64,000 bases of DNA, from the NCBI GenBank assembly GCA_038562375.1, contig JBCFAY010000001.1:62001-126000 (forward strand), read 5' to 3'. Shown piece after piece: positions 17,601 to 24,876 of the stretch (positions are counted from its first letter, which is position 1; each line of letters begins with the position of its first letter). Under the pieces are notes generated by a model. That model was not told where the DNA came from. It saw only the letters and a program-made list of their open reading frames with translations, and did not search any database. Source of the DNA: JBCFAY01 sp038562375 (GTDB lineage: Bacteria > Bacillota > Clostridia > Christensenellales > CAG-138). The translations under genes and the position numbers were made by a program.

Positions 17601-18850
17601 TTGGCGATCGTCTTGACGGCGATCGCGACGGGTCGGATCGTCTCAAAGCGCCTGAGCTCCACGTCTGGGATAAGATATCCTTCCACGCCGTAGATCAGAT
17701 GGATACCGGCCTTTTTCGCCGTCTTCGCCGCCTCCGGGAACGCCTGCACCACGCCGTGATCCGTGATCGCGATCGCCCGGTGCCCCCATTTTGCGGCGGT
17801 ATTGACCGCGTCGGATACCTTGGTCAGCCCGTCCATGGCGGAAAGCTGCGTGTGAAGATGCAGCTCGACCCGTTTCTCCTCGCCGGTATCCAGGCGTTTG
17901 GGCGGGCAGAAGCAATTGATGTCGAGCGGCAGTATGCACAGCTCGCGGCTGTACTGGTCAATATAGCAATCGCCGCGCACGCACAGGTGGTCGCCCGTTT
18001 TCCTGATCTGTTCGAGCCGCTCCATGAACTTGGCCGATTCCTGGGCTTCGAGAAAGAGCTTGACCGGCATGGTGTTGGTATAATCCGTGACCGCGAAAAG
18101 CATGAGCTCCTTGTTCGCGCCGCCCCTGATCGGGCGGCTCTCGATCGAGGTGATCGCACCGCGCACCGTCACGCGGCCGGAATCCTCGCGGAGCGTTTCC
18201 ATCGCAACGATGTCCGCCTTTTTGATCGCGCGCCCATAGAGCACGTCCGCCGAGCGAATACCCTCGCGCGGTTTTGACGGGCCGGCCGCGCGGGGTTCTT
18301 TCGCCTTCGCCGAAAAAGGCGCGGGCGCTTTCGGGGAAGCGGCAGGCAAGGCCGGAGGCTCCTGCGAATCCGCCGCGACGGAAAGCTCCTCAGAAGGGCA
18401 GACCTTAAGCTTGAGCGAAAATCCGTACAGCGAGGAAAACGCCCGTTCGATCTCGGATACGGACTGCTCGCCGGTAAGCTGCTTGGGCGCGCCGCCGGGC
18501 ACGCGCACCAGGAGCGCACCGTCCTCAAGATCCCATTCGGAACCCGCGATGTACGGCCGCGCAAAGGGCATCAGCTCGCACCACGTCGCGCTTAAAACAG
18601 CTTTGCATTGTTCAAAGGAGTTTTTAAGAAGCTGCCCCGCCTCGGGGAAAACGAATTTCGCCTCCACAGCGCTTTCGGGGATCAGCCGCTGAAGGCTTTC
18701 CTTTACGCTCGCCATCTGCTGCGCGTCCAAAAGCCGCTCCGAACGAAACCGGGCGACGATCTTATTCTCCGATTTATGGAATTGAACGTTTTGTACCTCC
18801 AGGACCTGCCCTAAGGCCTGTCCCAGCGCACACTCGAGTTCAGGGCTCAA
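14606..18850 (-). CDS. polC: DNA polymerase III alpha subunit, PolC type, with degenerate exonuclease
   Basis: 1414 residues, the normal PolC length; the main replicative polymerase of low-GC Gram-positives. OB domain about 195-310; PHP domain opening with ELHLHTQLSAMDG (329) and ITDHG; polymerase core with a zinc-binding CPKC..CPRC, GDKTPDIDLNFSG and THFDFHALDD..LVKLDILGHDDP. The 3'-5' exonuclease insert (about 403-560) lacks DVETTG, HNASFD and the HxxxxD histidine, although IDLAMLA of motif region three remains. The start is TTG with GGAGG ten bases upstream. It follows ispG by 24 bases. Confidence 0.95.
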   Translation of the reverse strand: MSPELECALGQALGQVLEVQNVQFHKSENKIVARFRSERLLDAQQMASVKESLQRLIPESAVEAKFVFPEAGQLLKNSFEQCKAVLSATWCELMPFARPYIAGSEWDLEDGALLVRVPGGAPKQLTGEQSVSEIERAFSSLYGFSLKLKVCPSEELSVAADSQEPPALPAASPKAPAPFSAKAKEPRAAGPSKPREGIRSADVLYGRAIKKADIVAMETLREDSGRVTVRGAITSIESRPIRGGANKELMLFAVTDYTNTMPVKLFLEAQESAKFMERLEQIRKTGDHLCVRGDCYIDQYSRELCILPLDINCFCPPKRLDTGEEKRVELHLHTQLSAMDGLTKVSDAVNTAAKWGHRAIAITDHGVVQAFPEAAKTAKKAGIHLIYGVEGYLIPDVELRRFETIRPVAIAVKTIANSTGMRYITQIAAAKHGEDGRIERYFTLVNPGCVHSDDEGNDTEAYQNAPLIQDALEELFAFAGDGVLTSCDPEGVEVLFEYLDRYRMERKSEFIDLAMLAHHLAPLNKELSFDDLFARYEIDPPGTSAKAQADATLPLFERIHREVKAHGSEHLPISSPDFEANDKGRGHRARHIIILAKTQEGLKNLYRLVSFAHIEYFHKVPRIPKSLLELYREGLILGSACEAGELFRAVLDGKDEEELLRIADWYDYLEIQPIGNNAFLMRNDTVRDEEGLRDLNRRIVELGATLNKPVVATGDVHFLEPHDAKYRAILMHYMGFEDADNQAPLYFKTTDEMLEEFSYLGPEKAREVVIESPCAIAASCEELKPYPDGTYAPKIEGAEENLKNLALTRAHELYGEELPPAVQARLDKELNSIITNGFASLYMMAQQLVKKSLDDGYLVGSRGSVGSSLVATFAGITEVNPLPPHYVCPKCNYSDFDVERTKSSCGVDMQGRVCPRCGTRFNKEGYDIPFEVFLGFHGDKTPDIDLNFSGDYQPVAHQFTETMFGEGHAFRAGTIGAVKDKTVFGYVKNYCEKKGVTMSRAEMERIALGCSGVKRTTGQHPGGIVVLPKDRDIHEFTPVQYPADQKDKNTITTHFDFHALDDRLVKLDILGHDDPTALRMLRDLTNFDPLNIPLDDEPTMGIYSSIEPLGISLEAIDCDVGTLGIPEFGTHFVRGMLKETRPTTMEELVRIAGLSHGTDVWLNNAQLLVQSGTATLSEVICTRDDIMNYLIAKGGEASISFKTMENVRKGKGLTPQMEEAMRAIRVPEWFVDSCKKIKYMFPRAHAVAYVMMSFRVAYYKVHYPLAYYAVYYTVRADAFDYARACGGAKKVLENIRQIEKMGKNASALEKDQLIILEVVYEMNLRGIELLPVDLYRSHATRFLIEDGAIRPPLSSIAGVGENAAVAISEEAQFGPFRSMEDLRVRAKANSAVMGALEQMGCLEGLAATNQVSMF

Positions 18851-18874
18851 AGCGGCGAAACCTCCGATATGGTT

Positions 18875-19975
18875 TTATAGGTTGTCTTTTCGCGATGCGG
18901 CCAGCTCGACCGCATCCTGAACAAAGCGATCGAGGATCTCCGGCATTTTCCCCGCGTAGGCTTTCTCCCCGCAGCGGAACACCACGGCGTTTTCGGGTCC
19001 GAAAGCGATGCCGATGTCGGCCTCCTTCGCCTCGCCCGGGCCGTTCACAGCGCAGCCCATCACGGCGACCTTGATCTTCGGCCCGTTCTTCGGGAGCGCC
19101 CGCTCCACGCGTTCCACGGCGCTCTCAAGGTCCACCCGGCAGCGGCCGCAGGTCGGGCAGGAGATGATCTCAACGCCGCCCTTGTCCACGCCCGCGGCGC
19201 GCAGGATCCAAAGCCCGGCCTCGACCTCCTTCACCGGATCGCCGGTGAGCGAGACGCGGATCGTGTCGCCGATGCCGTCCAGGAGCAGCGCGCCGATGCC
19301 CACGGAGGACTTGACGATGCCGGAAAGGCTCCTGCCCGCTTCCGTCACCCCCAGGTGCAGCGGATAGTCGACCTCCTTTGAGGCCAGGCGGTATGCCTTG
19401 ACCGTATCCTGAACATTCGAGGCCTTGAGCGAGAGCACGATCTCAAAAAAACCTTCCCCCTCGAGGAGGCGGACATGCTTTAACGCGCTCTCGAGCATCG
19501 CCTCGGGCGTCGGCCCCCCGAAGCGATCGAGAACGTCCTTTTCAAGCGAACCCGCGTTCACGCCGACGCGTATGGGCACACGGTGCGCCTTCGCGCAGGA
19601 GACAAGCGCGCGCACGTTTTGCTCGCTCCCGATGTTGCCGGGGTTGAAGCGGATCTTGTCCGCTCCGTTCTCCATCGCGAGTATCGCGAGCCTGTAATCA
19701 AAATGAATGTCCGCGACGAGCGGGATATGGATGCGCGGCCTGATCCGCGCGAACGCCGAAGCGCACTCCTTGTCGTAAACGGACGCGCGGACGATATCGC
19801 ATCCCGCGCTCTCGAGCGCGAGTATCTGCGCGACGGTCGCCTCGATATCGCGGGTATCCGTGTTGGTCATGGACTGCACGCTCACGGGCGCGCCGCCGCC
19901 GAGCGGGACGCCGCCCACCATCACCCGTTTTGTGTTTTTGCCCAAACCGTCAGCCCCCAATGATTTTAGCAACAT
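18875..19975 (-). CDS. ispG: 4-hydroxy-3-methylbut-2-en-1-yl diphosphate synthase
   Basis: 366 residues; the penultimate step of the MEP isoprenoid pathway, with a [4Fe-4S] cluster. It shows SVQSMTNTDT, the cluster ligands in CPTCGRC and GCAVNGPGEA. The frame begins 26 bases inside the end of rseP; a later TTG (Leu 11, before GKNTKR) could be the true start. Operon neighbours dxr, cdsA and uppS make this an isoprenoid/lipid-carrier group. Confidence 0.95.
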   Translation of the reverse strand: MLLKSLGADGLGKNTKRVMVGGVPLGGGAPVSVQSMTNTDTRDIEATVAQILALESAGCDIVRASVYDKECASAFARIRPRIHIPLVADIHFDYRLAILAMENGADKIRFNPGNIGSEQNVRALVSCAKAHRVPIRVGVNAGSLEKDVLDRFGGPTPEAMLESALKHVRLLEGEGFFEIVLSLKASNVQDTVKAYRLASKEVDYPLHLGVTEAGRSLSGIVKSSVGIGALLLDGIGDTIRVSLTGDPVKEVEAGLWILRAAGVDKGGVEIISCPTCGRCRVDLESAVERVERALPKNGPKIKVAVMGCAVNGPGEAKEADIGIAFGPENAVVFRCGEKAYAGKMPEILDRFVQDAVELAASRKDNL

Positions 19976-20990
19976 CGCTGAATGTGAGCAGGATCATCAG
20001 TCCAAAGAGCAGCAATATCCCGACAAAATGCACCATCCCCTCCCGCTCCGCCGGAATGGGTTTGCCCCGGATCCATTCGATGAGGATAAAAACGGTCCTT
20101 CCGCCGTCCAGCGCGGGCAGGGGAAGCACGTTGAATATGCCCAGGTTGATGCTGATGAGCACGCAGATACGAAGCACCGTTTCAAAGCCGAGGCGCACCG
20201 CCTGGCCGATGAACGTGATCGTGCCCACCGGGCCTACAAAGTCGCCCTGCTGAACGCCCGTGGTGAATATGCCGCCGAGGAAGTCGAGCATCTGGCGGAT
20301 CACGGAACCGACGAACAGGAACGAGCCGCCGATCGCCTCAAAAAGGCCGAACTGCTTGCGCACGGGCTCGATGTTGATGCCGAGGTAGTTGTGGCCAAGC
20401 TGTGCGTCGTAGATGTTGTTCATGTTGAGGTCGACCAGCTTGCCTTCGCGCTCGACGGTGACGACCGCATGCTCGCCGTTCGCGCCGCGAATAAGCGTAA
20501 TCACCTCGTCGTAGTATTCGACGCGCTTGCCGTCCACCGCGTAGAGAACGTCGCCGACGAGCATCCCGTTCTCCTGCGCGGGAGACCCATCCTCGGCAAA
20601 CCCCGAAACGCCGGGCACGATATCGCCGTACGCAAACAGCGAGATCGCCGCGAACAGCACCGCGAAGAGAATATTCATAGCAGGGCCCGCAAGCACGACG
20701 AGCAGGCGCTTCCACGGGGGATGCGCGTTGAAGGAATCCTTGTTTGAGACCGCCTCGTCCTCGCCGTAAAACCTGCACAGGCCGCCGATCGGAAACGCTC
20801 TTAGGGAATACTGGATGCCGCTTTTTACTTTTTTATAGACGACCGGGCCCATGCCGATCGCAAACTCCTGGATGCGAAAGCCCAAAAGCCTTCCCATCGT
20901 GTAATGTCCAAGCTCATGCACGAAAACGAATACGCAGAGTATGAGCAGCGCCGCTACGATCGATAATACCTGTTCCAATAACACCATCAC
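19950..20990 (-). CDS. rseP: Site-2 protease RseP (RasP/YluC type)
   Basis: 346 residues; an intramembrane zinc protease that cleaves anti-sigma factors and signal peptide remnants. It shows HELGH in the first membrane segment, one PDZ domain (about 115-195) and the LPALDGGR motif near 300 in the last membrane pair. It begins as GTG or ATG overlapping the dxr stop. Confidence 0.95.
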   Translation of the reverse strand: MMVLLEQVLSIVAALLILCVFVFVHELGHYTMGRLLGFRIQEFAIGMGPVVYKKVKSGIQYSLRAFPIGGLCRFYGEDEAVSNKDSFNAHPPWKRLLVVLAGPAMNILFAVLFAAISLFAYGDIVPGVSGFAEDGSPAQENGMLVGDVLYAVDGKRVEYYDEVITLIRGANGEHAVVTVEREGKLVDLNMNNIYDAQLGHNYLGINIEPVRKQFGLFEAIGGSFLFVGSVIRQMLDFLGGIFTTGVQQGDFVGPVGTITFIGQAVRLGFETVLRICVLISINLGIFNVLPLPALDGGRTVFILIEWIRGKPIPAEREGMVHFVGILLLFGLMILLTFSDVAKIIGG

Positions 20991-22126
20991 TTTCTAAAAA
21001 ACGAGTTCGCGAGCCGCCTTGATTCCCTGTCGATGCCGATGACATCCTCTATGGAGCGCGGCTCTTTACAATCTATGTGCCCCATAGCATATTCTACACA
21101 GCTCGAGATGTCGCAAAACCCAATCTTTTCGTTCATGAACAAATTGACCGCCGCCTCGTTCGCGCCGTTGTACGCGATCGGCAGGACTTCGCCTTCCTTC
21201 AGCGCCGCATACGCGAGCGAAAGCGCGGGAAAACGCTCGAAATCCGGCTCAAAAAAGCTCAATGCGCCAACCCGCGCTAGATCGAGCCGGTCGATGCGGC
21301 ACTCCCTGCGCTCCGGATACGTGAGCGCATACTGGATCGCAAGGCGCATATCCGGCATGCTCAGCTGCGCCGCCACGGATCCGTCGACAAACTCCACCAT
21401 CGAATGCACGATCGACTGAGGATGGATCAGCACGTCGATCTTCTCGCCCGGGATACCGAAGAGGAAGCTCGCTTCCATGATCTCGAGCCCCTTGTTGAAG
21501 AGCGTAGCCGAATCGATGGTGATCTTGCCGCCCATGTTCCATACGGGGTGCTTTAATGCCTCGGCGGCCGTGACGCGCTTTAGCGCTTCCTTATCGGTCT
21601 CGCGGAAAGGCCCGCCCGACGCCGTAAGCATCAGGCGCTTTACATCGGCGCGGTTTCCCATGCAAAGGCATTGGAAGATCGCGGACTGCTCGCTGTCTAC
21701 CGGGAGGATCTTGCCCCCGCCGCGCTCGATGGCCTCCTGCACGAGCCGGTGCGCACAGACGATGCCTTCCTTGTTCGCCAAGGCGACCGTTTTGCCGCTT
21801 TCGAGCGCGCTCAAGAGCGGAACAAGCCCGCTGATGCCGCTGATGCCGTGCACCACGAGATCCGCGTCTTCCATCGAAGCGAGGCGCGGGGCGGCGTCCG
21901 CGCCGATCAATATCTCGGCACCCAGCCCTTTGAGCTCTTCCGCCCCCGCCGGGTCCGCGAGAGCGATATACTTGGGGCGAAAGGCCTTCGCCTGGCGGGC
22001 GAGCATTTCAGCGTTCGAGCCCGCACTGATGCCGAGCAGCCTAAATTTGTCCGAATGGGCGCCGAGCACCTCGAGCGCCTGGGTACCGATCGATCCGGTA
22101 CTTCCCAATACAACGACGTTTTTCAT
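20987..22126 (-). CDS. dxr: 1-deoxy-D-xylulose 5-phosphate reductoisomerase
   Basis: 379 residues, first committed step of the MEP pathway. NADPH motif GSTGSIGTQ at the N-terminus, ALANKE, and the metal-binding LPVDSE motif with Asp 144 and Glu 146. The residue after the second ligand is Gln 147, where most family members have His (DSEH). Catalytic loop WNMGGKITIDSATLFNKGLE is intact. It lies between cdsA and rseP with minimal spacing. Confidence 0.96.
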   Translation of the reverse strand: MKNVVVLGSTGSIGTQALEVLGAHSDKFRLLGISAGSNAEMLARQAKAFRPKYIALADPAGAEELKGLGAEILIGADAAPRLASMEDADLVVHGISGISGLVPLLSALESGKTVALANKEGIVCAHRLVQEAIERGGGKILPVDSEQSAIFQCLCMGNRADVKRLMLTASGGPFRETDKEALKRVTAAEALKHPVWNMGGKITIDSATLFNKGLEIMEASFLFGIPGEKIDVLIHPQSIVHSMVEFVDGSVAAQLSMPDMRLAIQYALTYPERRECRIDRLDLARVGALSFFEPDFERFPALSLAYAALKEGEVLPIAYNGANEAAVNLFMNEKIGFCDISSCVEYAMGHIDCKEPRSIEDVIGIDRESRRLANSFFRK

Positions 22127-22129
22127 CGA

Positions 22130-22951
22130 TCAAATTCCAATCCTGAGGCCAAAGAGCAGGTAAAAGCACAAGTAGACCACCGGTACGCACACGAGCACAC
22201 TGTCGATCCGGTCGAGCACCCCGCCGTGTCCGGGAAAAATGATTCCGAAGTCCTTCACATTGGCCCAGCGTTTGAGCGAGGACGCGAACAGATCCCCGGT
22301 CTGCCCCAGGGCTCCCAGGCAAAGCCCGATGAGCGCGAGCGGCAACAGGCCGACCGTTCCCCCCCAGAGGGACTGGACATAGTAGGTTATAACGCCGCCG
22401 AGCGCGCCGCCGCATACGCCGGCAATCGCCCCTTCGACGGTCTTTTTGGGACTGAGCCGGGGACACAGCGGGCGCTTTCCGAAGAGAACGCCGATGAAGT
22501 ATGCGAGCGTATCACCGGCGAGCGGACCCGCGAACGTCAACAGCAGCCCCGTCATCGACAGGCCGCGGTCCTTAATATGGCACAGAAGCATCAAAAATAC
22601 AAAAGACATCAAAGGATAGACGAAAACCGAGAGCGAATAGAGCGTCCCGGCGGCGCTGCCGCGCTCGTCGAAAATGCTCTGAACGATCGTGCCGATCACG
22701 CAGGCCGCAAGGAGCGCGAGCGAGTATTCGACGCCCAGCCATTGGGCGGACGCATAAAACCCGGCCGCGTACACATATGCGAAAACCGATGAGCGCGTGT
22801 TGACACCGGCGCTCAAGAGCATCCCTTTCATTTCATGAACGCTCATCAGCGCGAATGCCGTAAACGCGAGCGTGCGGAAAAGCCCGTCAAAAAAGAGCAC
22901 CGCAGCGAGCAGGCCGACAAGCATTACGCCGACAACCGTACGTATGAACAT
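22130..22951 (-). CDS. cdsA: Phosphatidate cytidylyltransferase
   Basis: 273 residues with about seven membrane segments; makes CDP-diacylglycerol. The C-terminal signature, SSLKRWANVKDFG followed by PGHGGVLDRIDS, is complete. It is flanked by uppS and dxr with only a few bases between genes. Confidence 0.95.
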   Translation of the reverse strand: MFIRTVVGVMLVGLLAAVLFFDGLFRTLAFTAFALMSVHEMKGMLLSAGVNTRSSVFAYVYAAGFYASAQWLGVEYSLALLAACVIGTIVQSIFDERGSAAGTLYSLSVFVYPLMSFVFLMLLCHIKDRGLSMTGLLLTFAGPLAGDTLAYFIGVLFGKRPLCPRLSPKKTVEGAIAGVCGGALGGVITYYVQSLWGGTVGLLPLALIGLCLGALGQTGDLFASSLKRWANVKDFGIIFPGHGGVLDRIDSVLVCVPVVYLCFYLLFGLRIGI

Positions 22952-22963
22952 GTTCCCTCCGGA

Positions 22964-23707
22964 TTACAGCCCGCCGTAACGGCGCTTTCGGCTTTGATAT
23001 GCCCTGAGGCACTCGAGATATCGCTCGTCGGAAAAGTCGGGCCAATAATCATCCACAAACAGCAGCTCGGCGTAAGCGAGCTGATAGAGCAGGAAGTTCG
23101 ACAGGCGCTTTTCGCCCCCGGTGCGGATAAGCAGATCCGGATCCGGCAGCCCGCCGGTATCGAGCATAGTTCCAAGGAGCGCTTCATCGATCGCGTCGGG
23201 CGAAAGTTCGCCCGATGCTGCGCTGCGCGCGATGCGCTGCACGGCGCGGACGATTTCCGAACGTCCGCCGTAGTTTAGGCCGATATTGAGCTTGAGGCCG
23301 GGATTGTCCCTCGTGCGCTCCATCGCGGCCCTTGCGCCCTCCTCCACCTTTTTAGGCAGCGATGCGATGTCGCCCAGGGCGCGGATGCATACCCCGTTCT
23401 TGTGGAGCGCGTCGATCTCCCTGAGGAAATATTCGGCAAACAGCTCGAAGAGCGCGTTGACCTCGAGGCTCGGCCGCTTCCAGTTCTCTGTCGAAAACGC
23501 ATAGATCGAGAGCGCCTCCACACCGATGTCCGACGACAGGCGGATGATGCCGCGCAGCCTTTCCACTCCCGCGCGATGCCCGAGCGTGCGCGGCAAAGCG
23601 CGCGCGCCGGCCCAGCGGCCGTTGCCGTCCATGATGACCGCGACGTGCCTGGGTAGTTCCGGCGCAAGGCCGAGGTTCTTAAGTTCGGCTTCGCTCATCC
23701 TTTTCAT
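22964..23707 (-). CDS. uppS: Undecaprenyl diphosphate synthase
   Basis: 247 residues; makes the C55 lipid carrier for cell wall synthesis. Catalytic MDGNGRWA at about residue 27, STENWKRP, and RTGGEKRLSNFLLYQLAYAEL. The start is the ATG at 23707, which overlaps the upstream stop as ATGA; the longer frame to 23740 reads into the neighbour. Confidence 0.95.
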   Translation of the reverse strand: MKRMSEAELKNLGLAPELPRHVAVIMDGNGRWAGARALPRTLGHRAGVERLRGIIRLSSDIGVEALSIYAFSTENWKRPSLEVNALFELFAEYFLREIDALHKNGVCIRALGDIASLPKKVEEGARAAMERTRDNPGLKLNIGLNYGGRSEIVRAVQRIARSAASGELSPDAIDEALLGTMLDTGGLPDPDLLIRTGGEKRLSNFLLYQLAYAELLFVDDYWPDFSDERYLECLRAYQSRKRRYGGL

Positions 23708-23955
23708 CCGTCTTCCTCGCAAGAAGGGGAAGCGGCGCAAGGTACGCCATCCTCCCCCGAATAAGCTACATCCGTTTTAAACACGGAATAGGCAAGCTCA
23801 ATCCTTCCGTCCGAAAGCGGCCGCTGCCGAATCACACGCGCCTCGTTTCCCGCGACGCCCTTGCGGCTTTTTACCTCCAGGCAGCAAACTTCATAACCGG
23901 AAGCGCGGAGCATCTGCGCGGCGCGGGAGAGTTCGAACCCCAAGACGTCGATCAA
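23704..23955 (-). CDS. Small PASTA-like protein between frr and uppS
   Basis: 83 residues, TTG start overlapping the frr stop, and its own stop overlapping uppS. The pattern DVLGFELSRAAQMLRASGYEV followed by RVIRQRPLSDGRIELAYS resembles one PASTA domain, but there is no signal peptide or membrane segment. Tight coupling on both sides supports a real gene. Function unknown; short proteins of this type occur at this spot in other Clostridia (memory of synteny, not verified here). Confidence 0.7.
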   Translation of the reverse strand: MIDVLGFELSRAAQMLRASGYEVCCLEVKSRKGVAGNEARVIRQRPLSDGRIELAYSVFKTDVAYSGEDGVPCAASPSCEEDG

Positions 23956-24503
23956 ACCTCCAGAATCTCCTTTTCCTTATCGGCGAGTATGCCGTCGATC
24001 TCCTTGATGAACTGATCCGTCGCTTTCTGTGCGGCGTCTTCGAGCTGTTTCTGGTCGTCCTCGGTGATGAGGCTGTCCTTGCGCTCTTTTTTGATCTGCT
24101 CATTCGCGTCGCGGCGGATCGAGCGCACGGCGACCTTGGCCTCCTCGCCCTTCTTGCGCACGATCTTGACGAGCTCCTTGCGGCGCTCCTCGGTCAGCTC
24201 CGGGAACACCAGGCGGATCACCTTTCCGTCGTTGCTCGGGTTGATGCCGAGGTCGGATTTCTGTATGGCTTTGTCCACAAGGTTCAGCGCGCTCTGATCC
24301 CAGACGGAGATCAGGAGTATCCGCGGCTCCGGCGAGGAAATGTTCGCCATCTGGTTGATCGGCGTGGGCGTGCCGTAATAGTCCACCATAATGCGGTCGA
24401 GGACCTGTGCATTGGCGCGCCCGACGCGCAGGGAGCTCAGTTCCCGTTTTAATACGCCAATCGTTTTGCTCATTTTTTCCTTTGCAAGGTCAACTGCATC
24501 CAT
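23952..24503 (-). CDS. frr: Ribosome recycling factor
   Basis: 183 residues; splits post-termination ribosomes with EF-G. Family signatures: GRANAQVLDRIMVDYYGTPTP, DLGINPSNDGKVIRLVFPELTEERRKEL (read as two blocks), and the C-terminal helix. The ATG at 24503 has GGAGG eight bases upstream; the TTG at 24518 is not needed. It has its own promoter and heads the uppS-cdsA-dxr-rseP-ispG-polC operon, being cut off from pyrH by the sulP insertion. Confidence 0.97.
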   Translation of the reverse strand: MDAVDLAKEKMSKTIGVLKRELSSLRVGRANAQVLDRIMVDYYGTPTPINQMANISSPEPRILLISVWDQSALNLVDKAIQKSDLGINPSNDGKVIRLVFPELTEERRKELVKIVRKKGEEAKVAVRSIRRDANEQIKKERKDSLITEDDQKQLEDAAQKATDQFIKEIDGILADKEKEILEV

Positions 24504-24532
24504 GACATATACCTCCAATGACAGATACCATT

Positions 24533-24561
24533 ATTCTACTGGAAATCACAGAGAGATACAA
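24533..24561 (-). promoter_or_regulatory. Promoter of the frr-uppS-...-polC operon
   Basis: TTGTAT and TAGAAT with a 17-base spacer on the minus strand, 30 bases before the frr start. It shows that frr does not depend on read-through from pyrH. Confidence 0.65.
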
Positions 24562-24710
24562 GAGGGCGAACGAACGCTGATCCATGCTTTGAAGAAGGCG
24601 GCTCCGAACGAATAAGCAGGCAAACCGCTCTTGTGAAGCTTTTTGGCAGTCTGAGGCCACCCCTAAGCCTACGGCTCCGGGGGTGGCTGTATTTTTACGG
24701 GCAAAGCTCA

Positions 24711-24876
24711 ATGTAAGTGGAGCTGAACCCCTACGGTTTAGGCGGCCGAAAAGCACGCCATCGCCGTGTTGCCGGCACTCACCGTAGGCACCCGTGTCTA
24801 CGGCGACTGACGATGACAATGAAGTGCGCCAAACCAGCAGTTTTGAGGCGCAGGGGTTCAACCCCCCTTACCTTAC
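24711..24876. repeat. MITE-like repeat A, downstream of sulP
   Basis: About 166 bases with imperfect terminal inverted repeats of 24 bases (18 matches); both ends contain TGAACCCC. Its reverse complement aligns with repeat B upstream of sulP: GGTAAGGGG against GGTAAAGGG at the end, TTTGGCGCACTTCATTGTCA against TTTTGGCGCATTTCATCGTC, and GGCGATGGCGTGCTT shared near the other end. Its inner end begins at the sulP stop codon. 24562-24710 also holds a GCCACCCC/GGGGTGGC hairpin (24656-24688). Confidence 0.75.
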
